A DNA stretch of 64,000 nt from Cytophagaceae bacterium (GTDB lineage: Bacteria; Bacteroidota; Bacteroidia; Flavobacteriales; Flavobacteriaceae). Position 1 is the stretch's first letter, and the number at the start of each line of letters is the position of its first letter. Under the pieces are notes generated by a model. It did no database searches and had not been told where the DNA came from. It saw nothing but the letters and a program-made list of their open reading frames with translations. Made by a program: the position numbers and the translations under genes. Shown here in pieces: positions 53,401 to 60,309 of this stretch. The DNA is taken from assembly GCA_002710685.1 (NCBI GenBank), contig PALD01000054.1, positions 124,001-188,000 of the forward strand, written 5' to 3'.

Positions 53401-53869
53401 GCCAGACCCGCGTGAGGATTTGAGTGGTAATGATGTGGGAAGAAAATTGTTGATTCTTGCCCGTGAACTGGACTTGCACAAAGAATTCAGTGATGTGGAA
53501 ATAGAGAATTTGATTCCGGAGCAATTTCGCGAAAGCGAGAAATCACATTTTCTCAACAATTTAAAAGACCTGGATTCTATTTTTGCCGAACGAAAAAAAC
53601 AACTAAAACCAGGGCAAGTTCTGCGATATGTTGGCGACCTTTACGGTGACCTTTCGCAGGATGATGGCGGTAAGCTTGAAGTAAAACTTGTGGCTGTTTC
53701 GCAAGATTCGGCGTTAGGACAAGTTAAGGGCAGCGACAGTATTTTTGAGATTTATACTGAGAGTTATGGAGAAAATCCGCTCGTGATTCAAGGTGCCGGT
53801 GCTGGAGCTGCGGTGACTGCTCGCGGGGTTTTTGGAGACATCCTTAAACTGGCCGAGCGTAATATTTAA
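50486..53869 (+). CDS. trifunctional homoserine acyltransferase - aspartokinase - homoserine dehydrogenase
   Basis: A 1127-residue fusion. Residues ~1-315 are a MetX-type alpha/beta-hydrolase with NHALTGNSHVSG, nucleophile S122 in IIGGSLGGG, and likely D265 and H298 (SEHGHDA). Residues ~323-~760 are aspartokinase: KVLKFGGKSL, LSARGGATDE, TTTLGRNGSNYSA, plus ACT repeats (INLEGRGLLGKVGVDARIF). Residues ~770-1127 are homoserine dehydrogenase: IAIFGKGTVGG, LVSSNKIA, NVGAGLPLIDTI, GFTEPDPREDLSGNDVGRK. It would thus carry out the first and third steps of the aspartate-to-homoserine path and then acylate homoserine; the donor (acetyl or succinyl) is not decided by sequence alone. All catalytic motifs look intact. 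A SAM-I riboswitch precedes it. Confidence 0.93.
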   Translation: MLQKLEIHDYTTFSGYTLELPLSYETFGQPLGKAPVILVNHALTGNSHVSGDGGWWTDLIGPGKCIDTTKNTVISFNIPGNGYDGFLIENFKEFTARDVAAIFLQGLEKLGVDELFAIIGGSLGGGIAWEMVAMNPKITKHLIPVASDWKSTDWLIANCQIQEQILNNSSQPVHDARMHAMLCYRTPESFKKKFGRSQNEELQLFNVESWLDHHGNKLKDRFQLSAYKLMNQLLRTIDVTRSRESFNEVLEQVDANIHIIGVDSDLFFTPVENRETYKQLAQVKSKVTYGEITSEHGHDAFLIEFEQLEKLLQPVFQGDDRGIKVLKFGGKSLSNGQGLDTVVKIIQDKVAHGERIAVVLSARGGATDELEAILEAAASNQEYQHQFEAFKKYQQEGFDVDLTEEFEQLQRLFEGVALLGDYSTRVKDEILSYGEVISVKAVTHLLQQKGVNAQFADSRKLIKTNDVFGNAQPIDKLSKENVVRHFAEHNGDTVNIMTGFIGSNSKGQTTTLGRNGSNYSAALLANYLDAAELQNYTHVDGIYTANPELVADAQKIEKLSYSEANELANFGTSILHAKTIIPLIEKNIPLRILNTFNAGDKGTLITANEPEDGIRSLSVLNDMALINLEGRGLLGKVGVDARIFRALGNSGISVSIISQGSSERGIGLVVSLKEAQKAVKALQFEFESDYQNQDVNNIDIIDEVSVISIVGQDLSSFHKPYSELIKNGIVPLLFNNTVTGKNVSVVVRKNQLHKALNVMHGEIFGISKKINIAIFGKGTVGGTLIDQILASAKSIEERKSIKLNIFAIANSKSVLLNRDGATENWATDLENVTQLGGVDEAIAFAKANHLANLVAVDNTASSAFIENYTKLAKNGFDLVSSNKIANTVGFDFYQNLRDVLEKNQKQYLYETNVGAGLPLIDTIRLLHLSGDNITRIKGVFSGSLSYLFNTFSVNDKAFSDVLQEAIDAGFTEPDPREDLSGNDVGRKLLILARELDLHKEFSDVEIENLIPEQFRESEKSHFLNNLKDLDSIFAERKKQLKPGQVLRYVGDLYGDLSQDDGGKLEVKLVAVSQDSALGQVKGSDSIFEIYTESYGENPLVIQGAGAGAAVTARGVFGDILKLAERNI
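52848..52865. repeat. TTGGC-type palindrome (TTTTGGCTTCCGCCAAAA)
   Basis: Seven-base perfect arms in the homoserine dehydrogenase part of the fusion gene; encodes LASAK. Confidence 0.65.
53010..53027. repeat. dispersed palindrome copy (TCGCTTTCGCGAAAGCGA)
   Basis: A perfect 18-bp palindrome, the best copy in the window, inside the homoserine dehydrogenase part; encodes AFAKA. Confidence 0.85.
53525..53534. repeat. dispersed palindrome copy, core only (TTTCGCGAAA)
   Basis: Third copy in the fusion gene, followed by GCGA; encodes FRESE. Confidence 0.65.
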
Positions 53870-53879
53870 AACAAGAAAA

Positions 53880-54305
53880 ATGAAAGTTACTTTAGAACGT
53901 AAAAACAGCGAATTCTTATTTGAGGCAAAAGGTGCCAGCGGGATTCCTGTGATGATTGATAACAAGACGGTAGACGAGGTGAAGGGCAGCAGCCCGATGG
54001 AGCTTTTGCTCATGGGTGTGGGCGGTTGCAGCGCGATTGATATCATCTCGATTTTAAAGAAACAAAAGCAGGAAATCACTGCATATACTGTTGAGGTAGA
54101 AGGCGAGCGTAAGGAAGTGGGCCAGGCAAAACCTTTTGAATTTATCACGGTAAAAGTTTTGCTCGAAGGCGAAATTGACCCTAAAAAGGCTATTCGCGCC
54201 GCGCAATTGAGCTTTGATAAATATTGCTCGGTTTCCATAACGTTGGAGCCTAGCGTGACCATCACGTATGAAGTTTACCTCAACGGAGAAAAATTAGAAG
54301 ATTAG
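53880..54305 (+). CDS. OsmC family protein
   Basis: A 141-residue OsmC/Ohr-fold protein. The single conserved cysteine lies in the family position GVGGCSAIDIISIL, and the second cysteine in SFDKYCSVSITLEP, giving the pair used by OsmC-type thiol peroxidases. The start at 53880 (MKVTLERK) is 11 bases after the fusion gene's stop. Its location between methionine genes suggests a co-regulated thiol role, such as handling sulfur or peroxide stress; this is inference. Confidence 0.86.
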   Translation: MKVTLERKNSEFLFEAKGASGIPVMIDNKTVDEVKGSSPMELLLMGVGGCSAIDIISILKKQKQEITAYTVEVEGERKEVGQAKPFEFITVKVLLEGEIDPKKAIRAAQLSFDKYCSVSITLEPSVTITYEVYLNGEKLED

Positions 54306-54327
54306 GCTTACGCCAAAATTGAATTCC

Positions 54328-55494
54328 ATGGAAAAACATTTTGAAACCGAAGCAATTCGTAGTCAATTAAACCGCACAGAGTTTTTAGAACATTCAGTGC
54401 CATTATACCTTACCTCAAGTTTTGTTTTTGAAGATGCTGAAGATATGAGAGCGTCTTTTACTGAAGAGAAGGAGCGTAATATTTACAGCCGTTTTACAAA
54501 CCCAAATACAACTGAGTTTGTAGAAAAAATGTGCAAACTAGAAGGAGCTGAGAGCGGTTATGCGTTTGCAACTGGTATGGCAGCAGTTTTCTCGACCTTT
54601 GCAGCATTGCTAGAAAGTGGAGACCATATTGTATCGTGTCGCTCGGTTTTTGGGTCCACCCATAGCATGTTTACCAAGTTTTTGCCAAAATGGAATATCA
54701 CGACCTCTTACTTCAAAGCTGATGAGGTTGATATCGTAGAAAGCCTGATAAAACCAGAAACTAAAATTCTCTATCTAGAGTCGCCTACCAACCCTGCGGT
54801 AGATGTTCTTGACTTAGAATTGATGGGCAAAATCGCAAAAAAACATAACCTGATTTTTATCGTGGATAACTGTTTTGCGACGCCATATTTGCAGCAGCCT
54901 ATAAAATTTGGTGCTGATATCGTGATTCACTCGGCGACAAAGATGATTGACGGTCAAGGCCGTGTTCTTGGCGGAGTAGCGGTTGGTCCATCAGATTTGA
55001 TTAGGGAAATTTATTTGTTTGCACGAAATACAGGTCCGGCGCTTTCTCCATTTAACGCGTGGGTGCTTTCTAAGAGTTTAGAGACATTACCTGTGCGCGC
55101 AGAAAAGCATTGTGAAAACGCCATAAAAGTAGCCGAATTTTTAGAAGCTCACGATAAAGTGAATTTTGTAAAACATCCGTTCTTAAAGTCGCATCCGCAA
55201 TATGAAGTGGCTAAAAAGCAAATGAAATTAGGCGGGAATATCGTCGCTTTCGAAATAAAAGGTGGAGTAGAAGCCGGCCGAAAATTTCTAGATGCTATTA
55301 AAATGTGTTCGCTCTCTGCAAACTTGGGCGATACCAGAACAATTGTTACGCATCCGGCGTCGACCACGCATAGCAAATTGAGCGAGGAAGATAGGCTAGA
55401 AGTAGGCATCAGCGATGGTCTTGTGCGTTGTTCTGTAGGTCTTGAGCATGTAGATGATATCATTGCAGACCTAGACCAGGCGCTTAATGCGTAG
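54328..55494 (+). CDS. metZ: O-acylhomoserine sulfhydrylase (metZ-type, Cys/Met metabolism PLP enzyme)
   Basis: A 388-residue PLP enzyme of the Cys/Met metabolism family. Landmarks are YSRFTNPNTTEFVEKMCKLEGAE, AFATGMAAVFSTF, IVDNCFATPYLQQP and the Schiff-base lysine in VIHSATKMIDGQGRVLGG. It is closest in pattern to O-succinylhomoserine sulfhydrylases (MetZ), which join sulfide to acylated homoserine to give homocysteine. The upstream MetX domain supplies the acylated homoserine and the downstream sir supplies sulfide. The ATG at 54328 is preferred over a TTG three codons upstream. Confidence 0.9.
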   Translation: MEKHFETEAIRSQLNRTEFLEHSVPLYLTSSFVFEDAEDMRASFTEEKERNIYSRFTNPNTTEFVEKMCKLEGAESGYAFATGMAAVFSTFAALLESGDHIVSCRSVFGSTHSMFTKFLPKWNITTSYFKADEVDIVESLIKPETKILYLESPTNPAVDVLDLELMGKIAKKHNLIFIVDNCFATPYLQQPIKFGADIVIHSATKMIDGQGRVLGGVAVGPSDLIREIYLFARNTGPALSPFNAWVLSKSLETLPVRAEKHCENAIKVAEFLEAHDKVNFVKHPFLKSHPQYEVAKKQMKLGGNIVAFEIKGGVEAGRKFLDAIKMCSLSANLGDTRTIVTHPASTTHSKLSEEDRLEVGISDGLVRCSVGLEHVDDIIADLDQALNA

Positions 55495-55524
55495 AGTTGG
55501 TTAGAATTTTGGTATTTTTAGCGC

Positions 55525-55950
55525 ATGCTATCCAAAAAGACAAAATACGGTTTAAAGGCGTTGACCTATGTTGCTAAGCAAGCAGGTAAAGACCCTGTGC
55601 AAATAGGTGCTATCGCTAAGAGCGAAAATATCTCTCAAAAGTTTCTTGAAAGCATTATGCTTAGTCTGCGTAAAGCCGGATTTCTGGGTTCTAAAAAAGG
55701 CAAAGGCGGAGGGTATTACCTTCGCCGTAAGGCTGAAGATATCAAGATGGTAGAGGTCATGCGTATTCTTGAAGGACCCGTGGCGATGGTACCTTGCGTG
55801 AGTTTAAATTTCTATGAAAAATGCGATGACTGCCCAGATGAAATTACCTGTTCCGTGCACAACTTGATGATTCAGTTGCGTGATGCTAACCTTGCCGTTC
55901 TAAACAACAATACCTTGGCAGATGTAGTGGCAAAATCTGACGAAAAATAA
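55525..55950 (+). CDS. Rrf2 family transcriptional regulator
   Basis: A 141-residue winged-helix regulator with the Rrf2 start MLSKKTKYGLKALTYVA, the recognition region ENISQKFLESIMLSLRKAGFLGSKKGKGGGYYL, and four cysteines C91, C100, C103 and C109 in the effector region, able to bind an Fe-S cluster as in IscR/NsrR or sense thiols. It lies between metZ and cysH. Two nearly identical inverted repeats ahead of cysH and sir are its likely operators, making it a candidate regulator of sulfate reduction (CymR/IscR-like logic). Confidence 0.9.
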   Translation: MLSKKTKYGLKALTYVAKQAGKDPVQIGAIAKSENISQKFLESIMLSLRKAGFLGSKKGKGGGYYLRRKAEDIKMVEVMRILEGPVAMVPCVSLNFYEKCDDCPDEITCSVHNLMIQLRDANLAVLNNNTLADVVAKSDEK

Positions 55951-56046
55951 ATTTTGGGTCCATAAGACTTTAAATCTCACAATTTTTTCAAAAAACTTAA
56001 GGCATTTCTTGGTTGAAATAAAGGGATGGTATAGTTTTGTCTTTAA

Positions 56047-56067
56047 ATCCTAGTAAGTCGATAGGAT
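56047..56067. promoter_or_regulatory. candidate Rrf2 operator upstream of cysH
   Basis: Perfect 6-bp inverted repeat ATCCTA-N9-TAGGAT with spacer GTAAGTCGA, 10 bases before the cysH ATG. Almost the same sequence recurs ahead of sir. Confidence 0.65.
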
Positions 56068-56077
56068 ATAAATATTA

Positions 56078-56713
56078 ATGATTATGTATAACGACCAGCT
56101 CACATATATTAAAGCGAACATTGATGAATTCAATAGGTTTTTGAGAAATCAATCACCAGAAAAAATCATTAAGTTCATTTTAAGTACGGCGTCCACGCCC
56201 ATTCTCACGAGTAACTTTGGGCCTTATAGTTCAAGTTTGATTCATGCGGTTTCTGTTCAAAAGCCAGGAATCCCATTGATATGGTGTGATACAGGTTTTA
56301 ATACTCCTGAGACTAGGAATTTTGTAAAAAAGCTAGATGCAGACTTGCCTTTTGATTTGAAGGTGTATAAGCCTTCCGGCGAAAAGAACTATTTGTTCGC
56401 TCCATCTCCTGAAGATAATGCCTTTGAACAATTCGTAGAGCGTGTAAAACTAGAACCTTTTGGCCGTGCAATGGATGAACATCAGCCTGATGTGTGGTTT
56501 ACAAATATTAGAAAAGGCCAAACTGCGCATCGCGATAAGCTAGATGTACTGAGCCTTACAAACTATGGTATTTTAAAAGTGAGTCCTTTTTATCACTTTT
56601 CTGAAACCGAGATTCAAGGGTATTTAAAACAGCACAGTTTGCCAAACGAATTTAATTATTACGACCCTACAAAGCCACAGGCCAATATGGAATGTGGACT
56701 TCAACTTAGATAA
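56078..56713 (+). CDS. cysH: phosphoadenylyl-sulfate/adenylyl-sulfate reductase family protein
   Basis: A 211-residue PAPS/APS reductase-like protein. It carries the nucleotide-binding SNFGPYSSSLIHAV region (replacing the usual PP-loop), LIWCDTGFNTPETRNF, the WFTNIRKGQTAHRD arginine segment, and the C-terminal catalytic cysteine C206 in MECGLQLR. Most homologues read ECGLH or ECGIH; here His is Gln. No other Fe-S cysteine pair (CC...CxxC) is seen, so it fits the cluster-free PAPS type. It reduces the activated sulfate to sulfite. The ATG at 56078 or 56084 could be used. Confidence 0.88.
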   Translation: MIMYNDQLTYIKANIDEFNRFLRNQSPEKIIKFILSTASTPILTSNFGPYSSSLIHAVSVQKPGIPLIWCDTGFNTPETRNFVKKLDADLPFDLKVYKPSGEKNYLFAPSPEDNAFEQFVERVKLEPFGRAMDEHQPDVWFTNIRKGQTAHRDKLDVLSLTNYGILKVSPFYHFSETEIQGYLKQHSLPNEFNYYDPTKPQANMECGLQLR

Positions 56714-56732
56714 ATATATTTTTTTAAATATA

Positions 56733-56753
56733 ATCCTAGTAAATCCATAGGAA
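56733..56753. promoter_or_regulatory. candidate Rrf2 operator upstream of sir
   Basis: TCCTA-N9-TAGGA with spacer GTAAATCCA, 16 bases before the sulfite reductase ATG. It shares the arms and the spacer start GTAA with the site upstream of cysH. Confidence 0.62.
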
Positions 56754-56768
56754 AATAGAATTTAAATT

Positions 56769-58862
56769 ATGCAAAGTTTTAGGACCGAAATAGAAAACCC
56801 AGTTGTTGAACGCGATATCATCGATCTAGAAAAGAAGATTCGCCTGTTCAGAGAAGGAAAAGTAGATGAGGAGCGGTTTAGGAGCCTTCGTCTTGCGCGT
56901 GGAGTTTATGGGCAAAGACAGCAAGGTGTGCAGATGGTTCGCATAAAACTGCCGTATGGTAAAGTGCGTGGCGAGCAATTGCTGCGTATTGCAGACGTTT
57001 CTGATGAATATTCCACAGGTCGTTTGCACATCACCACCCGCCAAGATATCCAGATTCACTATGTGAGCCTGGATAGAACTCCCGAACTTTGGGCACAACT
57101 GGAAAAAGATGATGTTACCCTTCGCGAAGCCTGTGGTAATACGGTGCGTAACGTGACGGCTTCCGCTTTCGCGGGAATTGACCCGGAAGAGCCCTTTGAT
57201 GTTACGCCATATGCGCATGCAACGTTTCAGTTCTTTTTAAGAAATCCTATTTGTCAGGAAATGGGGAGGAAATTCAAGATGTCCTTTTCATCCTCAGACC
57301 AGGATTCTGCGCTAGCGTTTATGCATGATTTGGGCTTTATCCCAAAAATAAAAAACGGCGAACGGGGCTTTAAAGTGATGCTGGGCGGTGGCCTGGGTTC
57401 TCAACCTCGACAAGCTGACCTGTTATATGATTTCCTTCCGGCAAATAAAATCATCCCGGTAACCGAATCTGTATTGAGGGTTTTTGACCGCCATGGTGAA
57501 CGCGCCAGGAGGTTGAAGGCACGTATGAAATTCTTGGTAAAAGACATCGGGCTGGATGCGTTTAAAGAACTTATTGAGGAGCAGCACAAGGCCCTTTCGA
57601 CCCAAACATATGAAATTGATACGACTGGTTTTGATAAACCAGCCCAGTTTACCGATGCTGCTCTACCGCAGGTTGAAATTACCGATCAAAAGGCTTTTGA
57701 ACTTTGGAAAAAAACAAACGTGCTTCCGCAAAAGCAAGACGGACTTTTTGCCATAGGAATCAAGGTTAAGCTTGGTGACTTTTATACAAACCAAGCCAGA
57801 GTGCTAGCTGGATTGGTTAAGAAATATGCAGCAAATGAGTTGCGATTAAGCTTGCGCCAAAATATAATCCTGCGCGACATCCGTGAGGAGGCGATACCGT
57901 TTTTCTATAGTGAATTAGAAAAACTGGGTCTGGTTGATCCAGGATTCAATTCGCTGATTGACATCACAGCTTGCCCAGGTACGGACACCTGTAACCTTGG
58001 TATTGCGAGCAGCACGGGTATCGCCGCAAAACTGGAAGAAGTTCTACAGGAAGAATATCCAGATGTTGTAGAAAATAAAGATTTGACCATTAAAATTAGT
58101 GGTTGTATGAATGCCTGCGGGCAGCACAACATGGCGCATATCGGGTTTCAGGGGATGAGCGTGAGAACGCCTGAGAAGTTAGTTGCTCCGGCACTTCAGG
58201 TATTACTTGGCGGCGGAATCCTAGGCGATGGTCAAGGGCGTTTTGCAGATAAGGTTATAAAAGTGCCTAGCAAACGTGGGCCTCAAGCTTTACGCGAAAT
58301 TCTCAATGATTTTAAAGCTAATGGCAACGGTCTGGACTTTTTAAGTTACTACGACCAGCAAGGACAAAAATATTTCTACGATTTTCTAAAACCTCTTTCA
58401 GATACAGATAATCTTACTGAAGACGATTTTGTGGATTGGGGAAATGAAGAAAAATATATTCAGGAAGTGGGTGTAGGAGAATGTGCTGGTGTTGTGATTG
58501 ACCTTGTACAAACGCTTTTGCTTGAAGCGAAAGAAAAACTTGCATCATCCATTGAGTCTTTTGAAGATGAGCGCTGGGCAGATAGCATATACCACACCTA
58601 TACCGGGCTTGTAAACGGCGCAAAAGCTTTGCTTGTCGCCGAGGATATCAAGACCAATACCCAGGCCAATATCATCAAGTTGTTTGATGAAACCTTTGGG
58701 GAGATCGATGCTGTTTCTGGCGGAGTTAATTTTCCTGAGCTTGTATATCAAATCAATAAGAACGAACCTTCTAAAGCTTTCGCGGAAGATTATTTGGCGC
58801 AAACCAATGCATTCTTCAACCGCGTGGATGCTTACAGAAAAGAACAGTTGAGCCATGCATGA
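56769..58862 (+). CDS. sir: siroheme sulfite reductase with C-terminal HEPN-like extension
   Basis: A 697-residue nitrite/sulfite reductase. It has two ferredoxin-like half-domains and four [4Fe-4S]-siroheme cysteines C402 and C408 (TACPGTDTC) and C446 and C450 (SGCMNAC). The first half-domain has GRLHITTRQDIQIHYV. Residues ~580-697 form a helical HEPN-like extension found in many Bacteroidota homologues. The product should reduce sulfite to sulfide, with ferredoxin as electron source via the FNR encoded downstream. Its stop overlaps the cobA start by 8 bases. The gene lies in a siroheme operon, which favours sulfite over nitrite as substrate. Confidence 0.9.
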   Translation: MQSFRTEIENPVVERDIIDLEKKIRLFREGKVDEERFRSLRLARGVYGQRQQGVQMVRIKLPYGKVRGEQLLRIADVSDEYSTGRLHITTRQDIQIHYVSLDRTPELWAQLEKDDVTLREACGNTVRNVTASAFAGIDPEEPFDVTPYAHATFQFFLRNPICQEMGRKFKMSFSSSDQDSALAFMHDLGFIPKIKNGERGFKVMLGGGLGSQPRQADLLYDFLPANKIIPVTESVLRVFDRHGERARRLKARMKFLVKDIGLDAFKELIEEQHKALSTQTYEIDTTGFDKPAQFTDAALPQVEITDQKAFELWKKTNVLPQKQDGLFAIGIKVKLGDFYTNQARVLAGLVKKYAANELRLSLRQNIILRDIREEAIPFFYSELEKLGLVDPGFNSLIDITACPGTDTCNLGIASSTGIAAKLEEVLQEEYPDVVENKDLTIKISGCMNACGQHNMAHIGFQGMSVRTPEKLVAPALQVLLGGGILGDGQGRFADKVIKVPSKRGPQALREILNDFKANGNGLDFLSYYDQQGQKYFYDFLKPLSDTDNLTEDDFVDWGNEEKYIQEVGVGECAGVVIDLVQTLLLEAKEKLASSIESFEDERWADSIYHTYTGLVNGAKALLVAEDIKTNTQANIIKLFDETFGEIDAVSGGVNFPELVYQINKNEPSKAFAEDYLAQTNAFFNRVDAYRKEQLSHA
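57161..57177. repeat. dispersed palindrome copy (TTCCGCTTTCGCGGGAA)
   Basis: Inside sir; arms TTCCGC / GCGGGAA; encodes ASAFAG. A short CTTCGCGAAG palindrome lies at 57120-57129. Confidence 0.6.
58776..58788. repeat. dispersed palindrome copy (GCTTTCGCGGAAG)
   Basis: Near the 3' end of sir in the HEPN-like extension; encodes AFAE. Confidence 0.65.
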
Positions 58863-59628
58863 TAAATCACCAAAACTTACCGTAGTGGGTGCTGGCCCTG
58901 GTGATGCAGAGCTTATCACCTTAAAGGGAATCCGTGCGCTCAAGGAAGCTGATGTGGTGCTCTATGATGCGCTCATCAATGAAGAATTGCTAGAGTATGT
59001 TTCGGCAAAAGCCGAATTGATTTTCGTGGGTAAACGCCGCGGATGTTATGCATATCAACAAGAACAAATCAATGAACTTATCGTTGCGAGGGCGCATAGC
59101 CATGGTCATGTGGTAAGGCTCAAGGGAGGCGACCCATTCATTTTTGGCAGGGGTGCTGAAGAAATGGAATATGCAGCCTCGCACGATATTGAAATAGCCG
59201 TGGTTCCTGGGATCTCATCTTCTCTCGCTGTACCAGCAATGCAAAACGTGCCCCTCACCAAGCGCGGTAGCGCAGAGAGTTTTTGGGTAATTACGGGAAC
59301 CACAAAAGAACACAGGATTTCCAGGGATGTCGCACTTGCGGCACAATCATCTGCAACGGTGGTCATCCTTATGGGGATGGGAAAATTAGGAGGGATCATG
59401 AACCTTTTTCGCGAAAGCGGTAAGGGAGAAACCCCGGTTGCCATCATTCAAAATGGAACCACACCGCTTGAAAAAGTAGGCGTGGGAACAGTGGATACCA
59501 TTGAGCAGGTGGTGGCAGAACAACAATTGGCAAACCCCGCAATTATCGTTATCGGCGAGGTGGTCAGACACCGCGGGCAGTTGCTAGAAGTGCAGCGCCG
59601 GTATGATAAAAGTCATGTGTCATGCTAG
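58855..59628 (+). CDS. cobA: uroporphyrinogen-III C-methyltransferase
   Basis: A 257-residue SAM-dependent methyltransferase converting uroporphyrinogen III to precorrin-2. Motifs are TVVGAGPGDAELITLKGIRAL, RLKGGDPFIFGRGAEE, VVPGISSSLAVPA, PLTKRG and TVVILMGMGKL. It is coupled to sir (8-base overlap) and to the next gene (7-base overlap), making siroheme for the reductase. It lacks the CysG N-terminal domains, which are supplied separately downstream. Confidence 0.94.
   Translation: MHDKSPKLTVVGAGPGDAELITLKGIRALKEADVVLYDALINEELLEYVSAKAELIFVGKRRGCYAYQQEQINELIVARAHSHGHVVRLKGGDPFIFGRGAEEMEYAASHDIEIAVVPGISSSLAVPAMQNVPLTKRGSAESFWVITGTTKEHRISRDVALAAQSSATVVILMGMGKLGGIMNLFRESGKGETPVAIIQNGTTPLEKVGVGTVDTIEQVVAEQQLANPAIIVIGEVVRHRGQLLEVQRRYDKSHVSC
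59407..59416. repeat. dispersed palindrome copy, core only (TTTCGCGAAA)
   Basis: Inside cobA, followed by GCGG; encodes FRESG. Confidence 0.65.
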
Positions 59629-60203
59629 CCCAGCGCAATAATCTATACCCCGTATTTCTCAAGGTGCGCAACCTGCAGGTACTCATCGTGGGTGGCGGCA
59701 ATGTGGCGCACGAGAAATTGATGTTCTTGACAAAATCAAGTCCAGATGCGCAGGTGGAGATGATTGCTCCCTTTTTTAGGGAGGGTACTCTGGCCCTTGC
59801 CAAAGAATTCAACGTGAAGATAACCGAGGGCAGTTATGAAAAATCCCAGTTAGAAAAACGTCATGTCGTTATCGCAACGACTGATAGCCCTGAGGTGAAC
59901 AAACAGGTGTATGAAGATGCCCGTGAGCGTTATTTGCTTTGTAATATCGCAGATGTACCTGAGTTGTGTGATTTTTATATGGGCGGGATCGTAACCAAGG
60001 GAAACGTGAAAATCGCCATTTCAACTAACGGAAAATCACCAACCATGGCCAAGCGTTTGCGTCAATTTTTTGAAGATGTTATCCCTGAGAATATTGATGA
60101 CCTGGTACAAAACCTCAATAGGTATAGAAAGACTTTAAAAGGAGGTTTTGAAGAAAAGGTGGATCAACTCAACGCGTTCACAAAAAGTATTGTGGAAAAA
60201 TAA
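59622..60203 (+). CDS. precorrin-2 dehydrogenase/sirohydrochlorin ferrochelatase (Met8/CysG-N-type)
   Basis: A 193-residue protein with an NAD-binding Rossmann fold (VLIVGGGNVAHEKLMFL), VVIATTDSPEVNKQVYEDAR, and the CysG-B segment CNIADVPELCDFYMGGIVTKGNVKIAISTNGKSPTMAKRLRQFF. It oxidises precorrin-2 and probably inserts iron to make siroheme. It completes the pathway with cobA in the same operon. The ferrochelatase capacity is inferred from Met8-like proteins. Confidence 0.9.
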   Translation: MLAQRNNLYPVFLKVRNLQVLIVGGGNVAHEKLMFLTKSSPDAQVEMIAPFFREGTLALAKEFNVKITEGSYEKSQLEKRHVVIATTDSPEVNKQVYEDARERYLLCNIADVPELCDFYMGGIVTKGNVKIAISTNGKSPTMAKRLRQFFEDVIPENIDDLVQNLNRYRKTLKGGFEEKVDQLNAFTKSIVEK

Positions 60204-60235
60204 AAAACCCTCTCCTTGATTTTGGAAAAGTAAAT

Positions 60236-60254
60236 TTTTCGCTTAAAGCGAAAA
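60236..60254. repeat. dispersed palindrome copy (TTTTCGCTTAAAGCGAAAA)
   Basis: In the gap between the siroheme gene and the ferredoxin reductase gene; perfect arms TTTTCGCTT / AAGCGAAAA. It is the intergenic counterpart of the copy in waaA. Confidence 0.75.
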
Positions 60255-60309
60255 AGACGCAGGGGGCTTAAGAATTTTTGAATACAAATAGAAATTAAGA
60301 ATACATATA

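Noticed and set aside
53832..53879. Longer N-terminus for the OsmC protein
   Set aside because: The extra 16 codons overlap the end of the fusion gene in another frame and precede the family start MKVTLERK.
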